Shown: positions 34,331 to 43,512, numbered from the stretch's first letter. The stretch: DNA of 64,000 nt from Galbibacter pacificus (GCF_029603165.1 NZ_JAQSVC010000005.1:1-64000); one strand, 5' to 3'. Translations and numbers: made by a program. Notes: generated by a model not told the origin, from the letters alone.

Positions 34331-35398
34331 ATGCAAAAATATATATTTATAATTTCTTTCTTATGTAGTTGCTCCATAGTTTCTGCACAAAAGCAAGAGT
34401 CGGACAGCATTCAAAAAAAAGATAAAAACATAGATATTACGGTAATGCCCTTTTTAAATTTTAATAGGAATTTGGAGTTTATGTTTGGTGCCATACCCAT
34501 GATGATGTACAAATTAAACAAAAACGATGAAGTCTCTCCAAAATCCATGTCAGGGCTTTCGGGCGTTTACTCCACGAATAACTCTTATTTTATTGCCTTT
34601 TTTAATAGGTTTTTCTTTGATGAAGACAAGTGGAGGGCCAAATTTTTCTTTTTCAATGGCGATTATAACTCGCAGTTTTATTTAGAAAACCAAGACGTTG
34701 TTCCCGGGTTTTACGATTATGGTACAAAAGCAACCGTAGTAAGCATTGGTGCCCAACGAAGGATTGTGCAGAACCTTTATGGCGGCGTTACTTATACATA
34801 TGCCCATTACAATACGGTTTACGAAGACGATGTACAACCGCCTTCAGTGGTGGAAACCAATGGAATAGAACTAAATACACTTTACGATACCCGCGATGCC
34901 ATATATTATCCCATGTCTGGCGAAAAGGTACAATTACGGTGGATTTCTTTCCCCGAATGGTTCGGAAACGATGTTGCTGCCGAAAAAATACTGGCAGAAT
35001 ACAACAAATACATCCCCATGAAAAATGGTAGGGACCTTATTGCGGCACGTTTTTCCGGTAAATTTGGCTTGGGCGACATTGCCTTCCAACAACAACAAAC
35101 CATTGGGGGAAAAGACATTAGGGGGTATTCTCAGGGGGAATTTCGTGGCGACGGACTTATGGCCATACAAGGAGAATACCGCTATAATTTTGCCAAAAAG
35201 ATGGGCTTGGTAGGTTTTGCGGGAGTTGCCACAATTTATGGTTCGGACGCCGAGGCATATAATTGGGATTTATACCCCGGTGCTGGGGTAGGCTACCGTT
35301 ACCAAGCATTTAAAAAAGTAAAGTTTAATATTGGTCTGGATGCCGCAGTTGGAAAAGACGATTGGGGCATATATTTTAGAATAGGAGAAGCGTTTTGA
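34331..35398 (+). CDS. BamA/TamA-type outer-membrane barrel protein
   Basis: A 355-residue outer-membrane protein. MQKYIFIISFLCSCSIVSAQ is a signal peptide. It lacks POTRA domains and looks like the C-terminal 16-strand barrel of the Omp85 (surface antigen D15) family: TLYDTRDAIYYPMSGEKVQLRWISFP, FSGKFGLGDIAFQQQQTIGGKDIRGYSQGEFRGDG (with the RGY of the L6 loop) and GVGYRYQAFKKVKFNIGLDAAVGKDDWGIYFRIGEAF ending in phenylalanine, as required for barrel insertion. Short solo barrels of this kind are common in Bacteroidota. The upstream ATG 69 bases earlier is not used. Confidence 0.88.
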   Translation: MQKYIFIISFLCSCSIVSAQKQESDSIQKKDKNIDITVMPFLNFNRNLEFMFGAIPMMMYKLNKNDEVSPKSMSGLSGVYSTNNSYFIAFFNRFFFDEDKWRAKFFFFNGDYNSQFYLENQDVVPGFYDYGTKATVVSIGAQRRIVQNLYGGVTYTYAHYNTVYEDDVQPPSVVETNGIELNTLYDTRDAIYYPMSGEKVQLRWISFPEWFGNDVAAEKILAEYNKYIPMKNGRDLIAARFSGKFGLGDIAFQQQQTIGGKDIRGYSQGEFRGDGLMAIQGEYRYNFAKKMGLVGFAGVATIYGSDAEAYNWDLYPGAGVGYRYQAFKKVKFNIGLDAAVGKDDWGIYFRIGEAF

Positions 35399-35420
35399 CA
35401 AAGTCAGAATAATCGAACTC
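35399..35420. repeat. Second copy of the dispersed 22-bp repeat
   Basis: Identical over 22 bases to 11833-11854 (it contains AAGTCAGAATAATCGAACTC). It lies in the 28-base gap between the stop of the barrel protein gene and the stop of rlmH. Confidence 0.7.
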
Positions 35421-35426
35421 AGGTTA

Positions 35427-35900
35427 TTACCTATGATGATAAGGCTCGTTTCTCAAAATAGTAAACCCGCGATAGAGTTGCTCTACAAAAAAAAGACGTA
35501 TCATTTGGTGCGAGAATGTCATTTTTGAAAGGGATAATTTACCTCTCGATTTACTGTAAACAGCACCTGAAAAACCATAAGGTCCGCCAATAACAAAAAC
35601 CAGTTGTTTAACCCCGCTATTCATGTGTTTTTGTAATTCATCGGCAAAACCTTCAGAAGAGAATTGCTTGCCGTTTTCATCCAGGAGAATTAAAACATCG
35701 GTAGGCGCTATTTTCTTCAATATAAGTTCGCCCTCTTTTTCTTTTTGTTGTGTTTCCGATAGGTTTTTTACATTTTTTATATCTGGAATAATCTCAAAAT
35801 TAAAGTTCACATAAAACCCAAGACGCTGTATGTACGTGTCTGTTAAGGAAATAAGGTTTCGATCGTCTGTTTTTCCAACAGCAATAAGTTTGATGTTCAT
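35427..35900 (-). CDS. rlmH: 23S rRNA pseudouridine-N3 methyltransferase RlmH
   Basis: A 157-residue SPOUT methyltransferase that would methylate pseudouridine 1915 in helix 69 of 23S rRNA. The start MNIKLIAVGKTDDRN, the SAM-knot FVIGGPYGFSGAVYSKSRGKLSLSKMTFSHQMIRLFFVEQLYR and the C-terminal RNEPYHHR are diagnostic. The inner ATG 35900 gives the family's normal length; 38 further upstream residues are hydrophobic and not homologous. A -7 box lies 5 bases before this ATG. Confidence 0.95.
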   Translation of the reverse strand: MNIKLIAVGKTDDRNLISLTDTYIQRLGFYVNFNFEIIPDIKNVKNLSETQQKEKEGELILKKIAPTDVLILLDENGKQFSSEGFADELQKHMNSGVKQLVFVIGGPYGFSGAVYSKSRGKLSLSKMTFSHQMIRLFFVEQLYRGFTILRNEPYHHR

Positions 35901-35905
35901 AAAAA

Positions 35906-35913
35906 CAAAAATA
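35906..35913 (-). promoter_or_regulatory. -7 box 5 bases before rlmH (possible leaderless mRNA)
   Basis: On the minus strand TATTTTTG is followed by five T residues and the rlmH ATG. No clear -33 TTG. Confidence 0.5.
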
Positions 35914-36066
35914 AACAATAAAAACACATAGGTCATAACATGCATCCTAATAAAACTTTCGCATTTGCGTACTTTATTTAGCTTCACATAAATATAAAAG
36001 CAAAATAAAATCATACAAATTCGTATCTAGAAACTAATTTTATAAATTAGCGCAAAACAATGCGAT

Positions 36067-36924
36067 ATGATATCGAAAGAGCAGTTTCAGCATGAGCTTG
36101 AACTCATTATAAAAAATGCCATCCGTGAAGACGTAGGCGATGGAGATCACAGCTCACTGGCATGCATACCGGTAGAAGCAAAGGGAAAGGCAAAATTATT
36201 GGTAAAAGACAAGGGAGTCTTAGCGGGGGTGGCGTTTGCAAAAATGGTTTTTGCATATATAGATACCCAAATAAAAGTAGAAGTATTGATAGAAGACGGA
36301 GCCTATGTAAAACCCGGTGATATCGTTTTTTATGTTGAAGGAAGCTCGCAGTCTATTTTAAAGGCAGAACGTTTGGTGCTCAATGCCATGCAGCGAATGA
36401 GTGCCATAGCTACCAAAACCCAAAGTTATGTAAAGCTGCTTGAAGGAACATTGACAAAAATACTGGACACACGAAAAACCACCCCCGGTATACGGGCACT
36501 GGAAAAGTGGGCCGTTAAAATAGGCGGCGGCGAGAACCACAGGTTTGCGCTGTATGATATGATTATGTTGAAAGACAACCATATTGATTTTGCCGGAGGT
36601 ATCCCCGAAGCTATTTCCAAAACAAAACAATATTTAAAAAATACGGGCAAAGACCTAAAAATTATTGTAGAGGCCAGAAACCTGGAAGAAGTAAAAACCA
36701 TTTTAAACGCTGGCGGTGTTTATAGAATATTGCTGGACAATTTTAACTACGAAGACACCAAAAAGGCCGTAGCTTTGATAAACAAGCAATGTTTAACCGA
36801 ATCTTCCGGCGGCATCAACGAAAAAACAATCAGGTTGTATGCCGAATGTGGTGTAGACTACATTTCATCTGGGGCATTAACGCATTCTGTTTACAACATG
36901 GACCTAAGTTTAAAAGCAGTGTAG
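36067..36924 (+). CDS. nadC: Nicotinate-nucleotide pyrophosphorylase (NadC)
   Basis: A 285-residue quinolinate phosphoribosyltransferase of NAD synthesis. Motifs: REDVGDGDHSS, LLVKDKGVLAGV, LNAMQRMSAIAT, ILDTRKTTPGIRALEKWAVKIGGGENHRFALYDMIMLKDNH (with the basic phosphoribosyl-binding residues) and GVDYISSGALTHSV. Length matches the family. It opens a run of same-strand genes (nadC, yihY-like, DUF2147, priA) and lies 1 base from the next gene. Confidence 0.95.
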   Translation: MISKEQFQHELELIIKNAIREDVGDGDHSSLACIPVEAKGKAKLLVKDKGVLAGVAFAKMVFAYIDTQIKVEVLIEDGAYVKPGDIVFYVEGSSQSILKAERLVLNAMQRMSAIATKTQSYVKLLEGTLTKILDTRKTTPGIRALEKWAVKIGGGENHRFALYDMIMLKDNHIDFAGGIPEAISKTKQYLKNTGKDLKIIVEARNLEEVKTILNAGGVYRILLDNFNYEDTKKAVALINKQCLTESSGGINEKTIRLYAECGVDYISSGALTHSVYNMDLSLKAV

Positions 36925-36925
36925 C

Positions 36926-37867
36926 ATGTCGGTAGAAATTGAAGATAAATTAAATAAAATACCGATTGTAAATTACTTTGTAAAGCTGTTAAAAAAAATC
37001 AGGTTGCCCGGCTTTGAAGGCCTTTCTATTTACGATTTGCTGGAAATGTACTTTGTAGGCATCATCAAGGGGGCGTTAACTTATAGGGCAAGCGCTATTT
37101 CGTTTAGTTTTTTTATGGCACTTTTTCCCTTTTTGCTTTTTATACTTAACCTTATCCCATATGTGCCCATAGAAGGCTTTCAAAGAGATTTTATACATTT
37201 TATAGAAAGTATGCTGCCTCCGCAAACCGCCAATTTTTTCGACTCCATTATCGAGGATATCGTAGGGAAACAAAGGGGCGGGCTATTGTCGTCTGTGTTT
37301 TTCCTGTCCATTTTCTTAATGGCCAATGGAATCAATGCCATATTTGGCGGGTTCGAAACCTCATATCATGTTGTTATAACCAGAAATATAGTCAAGCAAT
37401 ATTTTGTTGCGGTTGGCGTGGCTTTGCTAATGGCCTTTATTTTTTTGGCAAGCGTTATCGGGTTTATTTTTTATGAAATATATATAGTTCAGTACTTAAG
37501 CGATCTGGCTGCAAAAACAAATGGAATCGATATAGAAACTGGAGACACCATAGGGGTGCAGATAGGTCGATTTTTATTTTTTATCATTATTACTTTTTTA
37601 ACAACGGCACTATTGTATTATTTTGGTACTTCGGAAGGACGGCAAACAAGATTCTTTTCGCCAGGAGCCATGCTTACCACCTTTTTAATTATTGTAACTA
37701 CTTATTTTTTTGGTATTTACATTGAAAATTTTTCTCAGTACAATGAAATTTACGGGTCCATTGGAGCGTTACTCATATTAATGCTTTATATTTGGATTAA
37801 TTCGAATATTCTTCTTTTGGGCTTCGAGTTGAATGCTTCATTAAGGAGTTTAAGGCGAAATTTCTAA
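36926..37867 (+). CDS. YihY/BrkB family inner-membrane protein
   Basis: A 313-residue membrane protein with about six helices. Family pattern: LTYRASAISFSFFMALFPFLLF near the start and the late YNEIYGSIGALLILMLYIWINSNILLLGFELNAS. Once called ribonuclease BN, but that was corrected; the family is a putative transporter or virulence-linked membrane protein. It lies 1 base after nadC and 21 bases before the DUF2147 gene. Confidence 0.9.
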   Translation: MSVEIEDKLNKIPIVNYFVKLLKKIRLPGFEGLSIYDLLEMYFVGIIKGALTYRASAISFSFFMALFPFLLFILNLIPYVPIEGFQRDFIHFIESMLPPQTANFFDSIIEDIVGKQRGGLLSSVFFLSIFLMANGINAIFGGFETSYHVVITRNIVKQYFVAVGVALLMAFIFLASVIGFIFYEIYIVQYLSDLAAKTNGIDIETGDTIGVQIGRFLFFIIITFLTTALLYYFGTSEGRQTRFFSPGAMLTTFLIIVTTYFFGIYIENFSQYNEIYGSIGALLILMLYIWINSNILLLGFELNASLRSLRRNF

Positions 37868-37888
37868 CAAATAAATATTTATAAGAAG

Positions 37889-38317
37889 ATGAAAAAGATA
37901 ATACTATTTACGGGGTTGTTTTTATGTATAGGGTTTGCGTCACATGCACAATCCATATTTGGAAAATGGAAAACCATAGACGATAGTACCGGAAAAGAAA
38001 AATCCATTGTGGATATTTATGAAGAAGATGGAAAGGTATATGGCAAAGTAGTAGAAATACTCAATAAAGACCGTCAAGATGTTGTTTGCGATAAATGTGA
38101 AGGTGCCAAAAAGGACAAACCGGTTTTGGGGATGGTTATTATTGAAGGGCTTCATCAAGATGGCGATGAGTACGAAGGCGGAACCATACTCGATCCGGAA
38201 AAGGGGAAAGAATACAAATGTAAAATATGGGTAGACGAAGACAATAGCGATATTTTAAACGTAAGGGGCTATATTGCTTTTTTGTTTAGGACCCAAGAAT
38301 GGCACAGGGTTAACTAA
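37889..38317 (+). CDS. DUF2147 secreted protein
   Basis: A 142-residue protein with signal peptide MKKIILFTGLFLCIGFASHA. The DUF2147 domain is clear: SIFGKWKTIDDSTGKEKSIVDIYEEDGKVYGKVVEIL, then GLHQDGDEYEGGTILDPEKGKEYKCKIWVDEDNSDILNVRGYIAFLFRTQEW, a lipocalin-like small barrel. A C-x-x-C pair (CDKCEG) sits in the middle. Function unknown; exported to the periplasm. Confidence 0.9.
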   Translation: MKKIILFTGLFLCIGFASHAQSIFGKWKTIDDSTGKEKSIVDIYEEDGKVYGKVVEILNKDRQDVVCDKCEGAKKDKPVLGMVIIEGLHQDGDEYEGGTILDPEKGKEYKCKIWVDEDNSDILNVRGYIAFLFRTQEWHRVN

Positions 38318-38382
38318 TAACTACATAAAAGAAATCCAAAACCAAACAAGCAACGAACAACGAACAATCTGAAACCCAAAAA

Positions 38383-40851
38383 ATGCATTTTATAGATGTA
38401 GTTCTACCTATTCCTATAGAAAAAGCTTTTACCTACGCGATATCCAAAAGGGAAGCTTCGTTTATCCGTGCGGGAATGAGGGTTGCTGTTCCCTTTGGCA
38501 AATCCAAGATATATACGGGACTTGTATATGCCGTTCACAATAACCCGCCCGAAGCATACAAGCCTAAAGAGATAGACCAAATACTAGACGAAGCTCCAAT
38601 TGTTACCGAAAAACAATTAAAACATTGGGAATGGATTGCTTCGTATTATATGTGTACGCTGGGAGAAGTCTTTAAGGCGGCCGTTCCGTCTGCGTTTTTG
38701 TTGGAAAGCGAAACCCTTATTTTAAAGAACGATAATTTTGATGAGGTCCTTGAAGATAACTTAAAGGATGACGAATGGCTGGTTTACGAGGCACTCCAAC
38801 ATCAGTCCATGCTAAAGGTGCACGAAGTAAGCGGTATTGTAGACAGAAAGAATATTCTACCGGTTTTAAAAAGGCTTTTGGATAAAAATGTTATCAAGCT
38901 TAAAGAAGAAATATACGAGCAGTACAAGCCTAAAATGGTGCGTTATGTAAAACTGGCCGAACAACATGCTTCTGATGAAAACCTCAACCAATTGCTCGAT
39001 ACATTAAACAAAAGGGCCCACAAACAAAAAGACGTTATCATGACGCTTTTCTCGTTGGAAGCTTCCACCAAAAAGCCCATCAAGATAAAAGAGCTGGAAG
39101 AAAAAAGCGGGGCTTCGGCATCCATTATAAAAGCCCTGATCGATAAAGAGGTGTTGGTTGAATACCATCTCCAGCAGGACAGGGTGGATTTTGGAGAGAT
39201 GGAAACCACGCAATTAAAAGAACTTAACCAATATCAAGCCGCAGCATTAGGCGAGATAAAAGCACATTTTAAAACCAACGATGTCGTGCTTTTGCACGGC
39301 GTTACTTCCTCCGGAAAAACAGAGGTCTACGTAAAATTGATAGAACAGGTTATAGCCAGTGGAAAACAGGTACTTTATTTATTGCCCGAAATTGCACTAA
39401 CAACCCAGTTGATAAAACGCCTGCAAGATTATTTTGGCGAAAAGGTAAGCGTATACCACTCAAAATACTCTGTAAACGAAAGAGTAGAGGCATGGAACAA
39501 TATTTTGCACAATAAACCCAAAGCTCAAATTGTATTGGGCGCCCGGTCGGCTGTTTTGTTGCCGTTTTCCAATTTGGGGTTGATTATTGTTGATGAAGAA
39601 CACGAGATTTCCTTTAAGCAGTTCGACCCTGCACCGCGCTACCACGCCAGGGATTCGGCCATTGTTTTGGCGGGCATGCACAAAGGAAAAACATTGTTGG
39701 GGACCGCCACACCAAGTATAGAGAGTTATTACAATGCCAAGCGGGAAAAGTATGGCTTTGTTGAAATTAACAGGCGTTTTGGAGATGTATTGTTGCCCGA
39801 TATCGAGCTGACCGATATAAAGGATAAACTCAAGAAAAAACGAATGAACGGTCATTTTTCCGACAGGCTTATGGACGAAATCCAGGAAGCTTTGGGAAAT
39901 GGCGAACAAGTAATACTCTTTCAAAATAGAAGAGGATTTGCACCCATTTTGGAATGTAAAACCTGTGGCCACTCGCCACAATGTCCAAATTGCGATGTAA
40001 GTTTAACCTATCACCAATACCGAAACCAGCTCCGTTGCCATTACTGCGGTTATGCCATGGCGATGCAACAGGCCTGCCAGGCTTGCGGCAGTAGCGAGCT
40101 TGATACAAAAGGCTTTGGTACGGAACAGGTAGAAGCAGAGCTGAAGGAGATTTTTCCAAAGGCCAAATTGGGCAGGATGGACTCAGATACCACCAAAGGC
40201 AAATACGGTTACGAAAAAATAATAAACGCTTTCGAGCAACAGGAAATAGATATTTTGGTGGGCACGCAAATGCTTACCAAAGGCCTCGATTTTAGAAATG
40301 TGTCCTTAGTGGGCATCATGAATGCCGATACCTTGTTGAATTTCCCCGATTTTAGGGCTCATGAGCGCAGTTTCCAATTAATACAACAAGTTGCCGGACG
40401 TGCCGGGCGTACCCAAAAAAGAGGGAAGGTTATTATACAGACCTATAATCCGTTTCATCAAATATTGCAGCAGGCGTCGTTAAATAGGTATGCCGATATG
40501 TTTTCGGACCAGCTCAACGAACGGAAACAATTTAAATATCCGCCGTTTACAAGAATTATAAAAATGGTGTTTAAGCACAAAGACTACAATAAGGTAAACG
40601 AGGCAAGCGCATGGTTTGCAAAAGCCCTGCACACCGTTTTTGATGCCCATACACAAACAGACATTCTGGGGCCCGAGTTTCCCCCGGTTTCAAGAATAAG
40701 AAATGAATATTTAAAAAATATAGTAGTAAAGGTACCGTACCATCAATCTGTTGTACAGACAAAAGCGGCCATCAAAAAAATAGATAAAAGCTTTCAGGCC
40801 ATTGCAGCCTATAGGAGTGTTAGGGTAATTTATAATGTAGACGCCTATTAA
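38383..40851 (+). CDS. priA: Primosomal replication protein N' (PriA helicase)
   Basis: An 822-residue PriA. N-terminal DNA-binding domain at 1-100 (HFIDVVLPIPIEKAFTYAI), helicase core with Walker A LLHGVTSSGKTEVYV, Walker B IIVDEEH and helicase motifs down to LVGTQMLTKGLDFRNVSLVGIMNADTLLNFPDFRA and QVAGRAGR. The zinc-binding insert CKTCGHSPQCPNCDVSL and RCHYCGYA supplies eight cysteines. It restarts stalled replication forks. Final gene of the nadC run; its stop is 9 bases from the stop of the LytTR regulator. Confidence 0.95.
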   Translation: MHFIDVVLPIPIEKAFTYAISKREASFIRAGMRVAVPFGKSKIYTGLVYAVHNNPPEAYKPKEIDQILDEAPIVTEKQLKHWEWIASYYMCTLGEVFKAAVPSAFLLESETLILKNDNFDEVLEDNLKDDEWLVYEALQHQSMLKVHEVSGIVDRKNILPVLKRLLDKNVIKLKEEIYEQYKPKMVRYVKLAEQHASDENLNQLLDTLNKRAHKQKDVIMTLFSLEASTKKPIKIKELEEKSGASASIIKALIDKEVLVEYHLQQDRVDFGEMETTQLKELNQYQAAALGEIKAHFKTNDVVLLHGVTSSGKTEVYVKLIEQVIASGKQVLYLLPEIALTTQLIKRLQDYFGEKVSVYHSKYSVNERVEAWNNILHNKPKAQIVLGARSAVLLPFSNLGLIIVDEEHEISFKQFDPAPRYHARDSAIVLAGMHKGKTLLGTATPSIESYYNAKREKYGFVEINRRFGDVLLPDIELTDIKDKLKKKRMNGHFSDRLMDEIQEALGNGEQVILFQNRRGFAPILECKTCGHSPQCPNCDVSLTYHQYRNQLRCHYCGYAMAMQQACQACGSSELDTKGFGTEQVEAELKEIFPKAKLGRMDSDTTKGKYGYEKIINAFEQQEIDILVGTQMLTKGLDFRNVSLVGIMNADTLLNFPDFRAHERSFQLIQQVAGRAGRTQKRGKVIIQTYNPFHQILQQASLNRYADMFSDQLNERKQFKYPPFTRIIKMVFKHKDYNKVNEASAWFAKALHTVFDAHTQTDILGPEFPPVSRIRNEYLKNIVVKVPYHQSVVQTKAAIKKIDKSFQAIAAYRSVRVIYNVDAY

Positions 40852-40860
40852 CGTCTTGAA

Positions 40861-41553
40861 CTATGAATTGTTTAATGCTTCAGATAGTTCTTGTTTTTTG
40901 TTTCGGCTGAGCGGAATTTGCTTTCCGTTTACCTCTACGTTTTTGCTGTTAAATTTTTCTACCTTGTCCAGGTTTACAATGTACGATTTATGGATCCTTA
41001 AAAAGCGGTCCTCCGGCAGTTCGTTTTCAAAGGCCTTCATGGTAGAAAGAATAACAATGTTTGCCTCATCTGTAACCAGTTTAATATAATCGCCAAGAGC
41101 TTCCACCCAATTGATTTCATTTAAAAAAACCTTTCTTTTCTTAAGATTGCTTTTTACAAAAATATGATCGTCGTCTTCTTTGGAGGCCACTTTTAGTTTA
41201 AAGTTTTCCTGAGCCCTTTTAACAGAAGCCTCAAAGCGTTCCTGGGTTATTGGTTTATGAAGGTAATCGGTAACATCATAATCAAATGCCTTTAGTGCAT
41301 ATTGCGCACTTCCGGTGATTAGGATTACTTGCGGAGGCTCGTTAAGGGCTTCCAAGAGGTCAAAGCCATTGACTACAGGCATTTCGATGTCTAAAAAGAT
41401 AAGGTCGATCTTTTGTTTCTTCAGGCCATTTCTTGCTTCAATGGCATTGCTGTACTCTGCCACAAGGTTGAGCATGGGGTGGTTCTTGATTAATCTGGCA
41501 ACAGACATACGCTGAATGCTCGAGTCGTCTACGATAATACAATTCATTCTCAT
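40861..41553 (-). CDS. LytTR-family response regulator
   Basis: A 230-residue two-component regulator. The receiver domain (1-125) has DD at 9-10, phospho-acceptor Asp55 in IFLDIEMPVVNGFD, the ITGSAQYA switch and the lysine in YLHKPI. The LytTR DNA-binding domain follows (about 135-230, with KVFLNEINWVEALGDYIKLV and FLRIHKSYIVNLDKVEKFN). No sensor kinase gene is next to it, so it is an orphan here; the partner may lie elsewhere. An inner ATG gives 228 residues. Confidence 0.9.
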   Translation of the reverse strand: MRMNCIIVDDSSIQRMSVARLIKNHPMLNLVAEYSNAIEARNGLKKQKIDLIFLDIEMPVVNGFDLLEALNEPPQVILITGSAQYALKAFDYDVTDYLHKPITQERFEASVKRAQENFKLKVASKEDDDHIFVKSNLKKRKVFLNEINWVEALGDYIKLVTDEANIVILSTMKAFENELPEDRFLRIHKSYIVNLDKVEKFNSKNVEVNGKQIPLSRNKKQELSEALNNS

Positions 41554-41724
41554 ATTTCTATCAGCTAAGTGGTTGGATGTTTGAACACAACAATTTTAGT
41601 GAAAAAACAAAGGTGAAACAAAGAAAATGTTGTGAAATAGGGAAAATATGTGGGTAAGAGGGGAATTTTCTCCTTGTTTCATCGAAATATTCATGTCGCA
41701 CTTTGTTATTATAATAATTAATTT

Positions 41725-41732
41725 TACTTTTG
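41725..41732 (+). promoter_or_regulatory. Putative -7 box of the rpsF-rpsR-rplI operon
   Basis: TACTTTTG, 32 bases before the rpsF ATG. Confidence 0.55.
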
Positions 41733-41764
41733 CACCCTTAAATTTAATAATATTTATTCAGATT

Positions 41765-42103
41765 ATGAATCATTACGAAACTGTTTTCATTCTTAATCCC
41801 GTTTTATCTGAGACCCAGATAAAGGAAACAGTTAAGAAGTTTGAAGATTTCTTAACCTCAAAAGGGGCAGAATTTGTATCGAAAGAAGATTGGGGGCTTA
41901 AAAAGTTAGCCTACGCGATCCAGAACAAAAAAAGTGGTTTTTACCATCTTTTTGAATTTAAAGTTGCCGGAGAAGCAATTGAGCCATTCGAATTAGAATT
42001 TAGACGCGACGAGCGCATTATGCGTTACCTAACTGTTAAGTTGGATAAGCACGCAATCGCTTGGGCAGAGAAAAGAAGAAAAAAACTTAACGAAAAAGCT
42101 TAA
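41765..42103 (+). CDS. rpsF: 30S ribosomal protein S6
   Basis: A 112-residue ribosomal protein S6: [29 protein letters not shown], the [22 protein letters not shown] segment and the [20 protein letters not shown] segment are all family features. The ATG at 41765 matches the usual N-terminus; 39 in-frame residues upstream overlap the promoter and are not real. First gene of the S6-S18-L9 operon. Confidence 0.97.
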   Translation: MNHYETVFILNPVLSETQIKETVKKFEDFLTSKGAEFVSKEDWGLKKLAYAIQNKKSGFYHLFEFKVAGEAIEPFELEFRRDERIMRYLTVKLDKHAIAWAEKRRKKLNEKA

Positions 42104-42108
42104 TCATT

Positions 42109-42405
42109 ATGTCATCTATAGAGCAACAAGCAAAAGGAAAGAAAGACGGGGAGATTAGATATCTTACCCCATTGAACATAGAGACCAATAAGACAAAAAA
42201 ATATTGTCGTTTCAAAAAGTCGGGCATCAAATATATTGATTATAAAGATCCGGACTTTTTATTGAAATTGGTTAATGAACAAGGTAAAATTTTACCAAGA
42301 AGGTTAACCGGGACTTCATTAAAGTACCAAAGAAAAGTTTCTGTAGCCATTAAAAGGGCTCGTCACTTAGCTTTAATGCCTTATGTAGCAGATTTATTAA
42401 AATAA
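42109..42405 (+). CDS. rpsR: 30S ribosomal protein S18
   Basis: A 98-residue S18 with the core [63 protein letters not shown]. It lies 5 bases behind rpsF and 13 before rplI. The first cysteine region is CRF only; this looks like the zinc-free type of S18. Confidence 0.97.
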   Translation: MSSIEQQAKGKKDGEIRYLTPLNIETNKTKKYCRFKKSGIKYIDYKDPDFLLKLVNEQGKILPRRLTGTSLKYQRKVSVAIKRARHLALMPYVADLLK

Positions 42406-42418
42406 AAGCAAGGTAACC

Positions 42419-42874
42419 ATGGAATTAATATTAAAGAAAGACGTAGAAAATTTAGGTTTTAAAGACGATGTGGTAACTGTAAAAAACGGTTACGGACGTA
42501 ACTTTTTAATACCGCAAGGTCAAGCAATTCTGGCTACCGCTTCTGCTAAAAAAGTATTGGCTGAGAATTTAAAGCAAAGAGCTTTTAAAGAGAAAAAGAT
42601 TGTTGACGATGCTCAAAAAATAGCAGACCAATTAAAAGGATTGGAATTAAAAATTACTGCTAAGGCCGGTACCGGAAACAAATTATTTGGTTCTGTAACC
42701 AATGCAGACCTTTCTGAAGCCATTCAAAAAGAAGGAAACATAGCCATAGAAAAGAAATACATCAGTATTTTAGGTGGTAACGTAAAAGTTGCCGGCCCTT
42801 ATGAAGCAACTATAAGGCTTCACAGGGAAGTAATAGTTAATTTCCCTTTTGAAGTAATTGCAGAAGCTAAGTAA
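42419..42874 (+). CDS. rplI: 50S ribosomal protein L9
   Basis: A 151-residue L9. N-terminal domain MELILKKDVENLGFKDDVVTVKNGYGRNFLIPQGQA, then a long connecting helix and the C-terminal domain with GNKLFGSVTNADLSEAI. Full family length. Last gene of the S6-S18-L9 operon; a terminator follows. Confidence 0.97.
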   Translation: MELILKKDVENLGFKDDVVTVKNGYGRNFLIPQGQAILATASAKKVLAENLKQRAFKEKKIVDDAQKIADQLKGLELKITAKAGTGNKLFGSVTNADLSEAIQKEGNIAIEKKYISILGGNVKVAGPYEATIRLHREVIVNFPFEVIAEAK

Positions 42875-42895
42875 TTAACAATTCAGCATAACATA

Positions 42896-42937
42896 AAAGA
42901 GGTTGGTAAAAATTTAATTTTATCAGCCTCTTTTTTA
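42896..42937 (+). terminator. Terminator of the S6-S18-L9 operon
   Basis: AAGAGGTTGGTAAAA pairs (with G-T pairs) with TTTTATCAGCCTCTT, followed by T residues. The T run runs straight into the -7 box of the next gene. Confidence 0.75.
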
Positions 42938-42943
42938 TTTTTG
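42936..42943 (+). promoter_or_regulatory. Putative -7 box of the DUF6495 gene
   Basis: TATTTTTG, overlapping the terminator's T-tract; 33 bases before the GTG start. Confidence 0.5.
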
Positions 42944-42976
42944 CAAACACAAAACCTTAAACAAAACAGCAGATAG

Positions 42977-43450
42977 GTGAAGTATAGAAGACTTACAAAA
43001 GAGCAGTTGGAAGAAATGCACCCAGAATTTATTAATTTTTTGGCTACACAATCTATTACCGCCAATGAGTGGGATGATATAAAAAAGAACAAACCCCAAG
43101 TAGCCGAAGAAGAAATAGATGTGTTTAGCGATTTAATCTGGGAAGGAGTTTTAGGGAAAGTACATTATATTGAAAATATCTCTGCTACCGAAATGCACCT
43201 TTTTTACCTTGGAAATAAAGAAATGAAGCTTATCGCCATTAGAATACACCAGCCAGGCGTGGACCTAACAACAAAACAGGGCTTTGCGTGGTTTAAAAGT
43301 AACTTTTTAAAAGATGGGGTAGAAATAATGACCGCAAACAAAGCGTATTCTGAAGATGTGAATAAAGATAAGTTCGAGCTTATTGAAAAAGGCGGGGTAA
43401 TTACCAAAGGCGAGCTTTACAGATATTTTGATGATATTATTGATGAATAG
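42977..43450 (+). CDS. DUF6495 family protein
   Basis: A 157-residue soluble protein. KYRRLTKEQLEEMHPEFINFLATQSITANEWDDIK at the start and DVFSDLIWEGVLGKVHYIEN match the flavobacterial DUF6495 group, which has no known function. The start is GTG (42977); no ATG is available before the conserved N-terminus, and the promoter box ends 33 bases earlier. It lies upstream of the tandem repeats and hisS. Confidence 0.82.
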   Translation: MKYRRLTKEQLEEMHPEFINFLATQSITANEWDDIKKNKPQVAEEEIDVFSDLIWEGVLGKVHYIENISATEMHLFYLGNKEMKLIAIRIHQPGVDLTTKQGFAWFKSNFLKDGVEIMTANKAYSEDVNKDKFELIEKGGVITKGELYRYFDDIIDE

Positions 43451-43455
43451 CTTTA

Positions 43456-43483
43456 AGAGTTGAGAGTTGAGAGTTGAGAGTTC
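43456..43483. repeat. 7-bp tandem repeat, four copies
   Basis: AGAGTTG is repeated (the fourth copy is AGAGTTC), directly after the DUF6495 stop. Confidence 0.8.
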
Positions 43484-43512
43484 AGCGTTGATAATAAAAT
43501 TGCACACAACAC

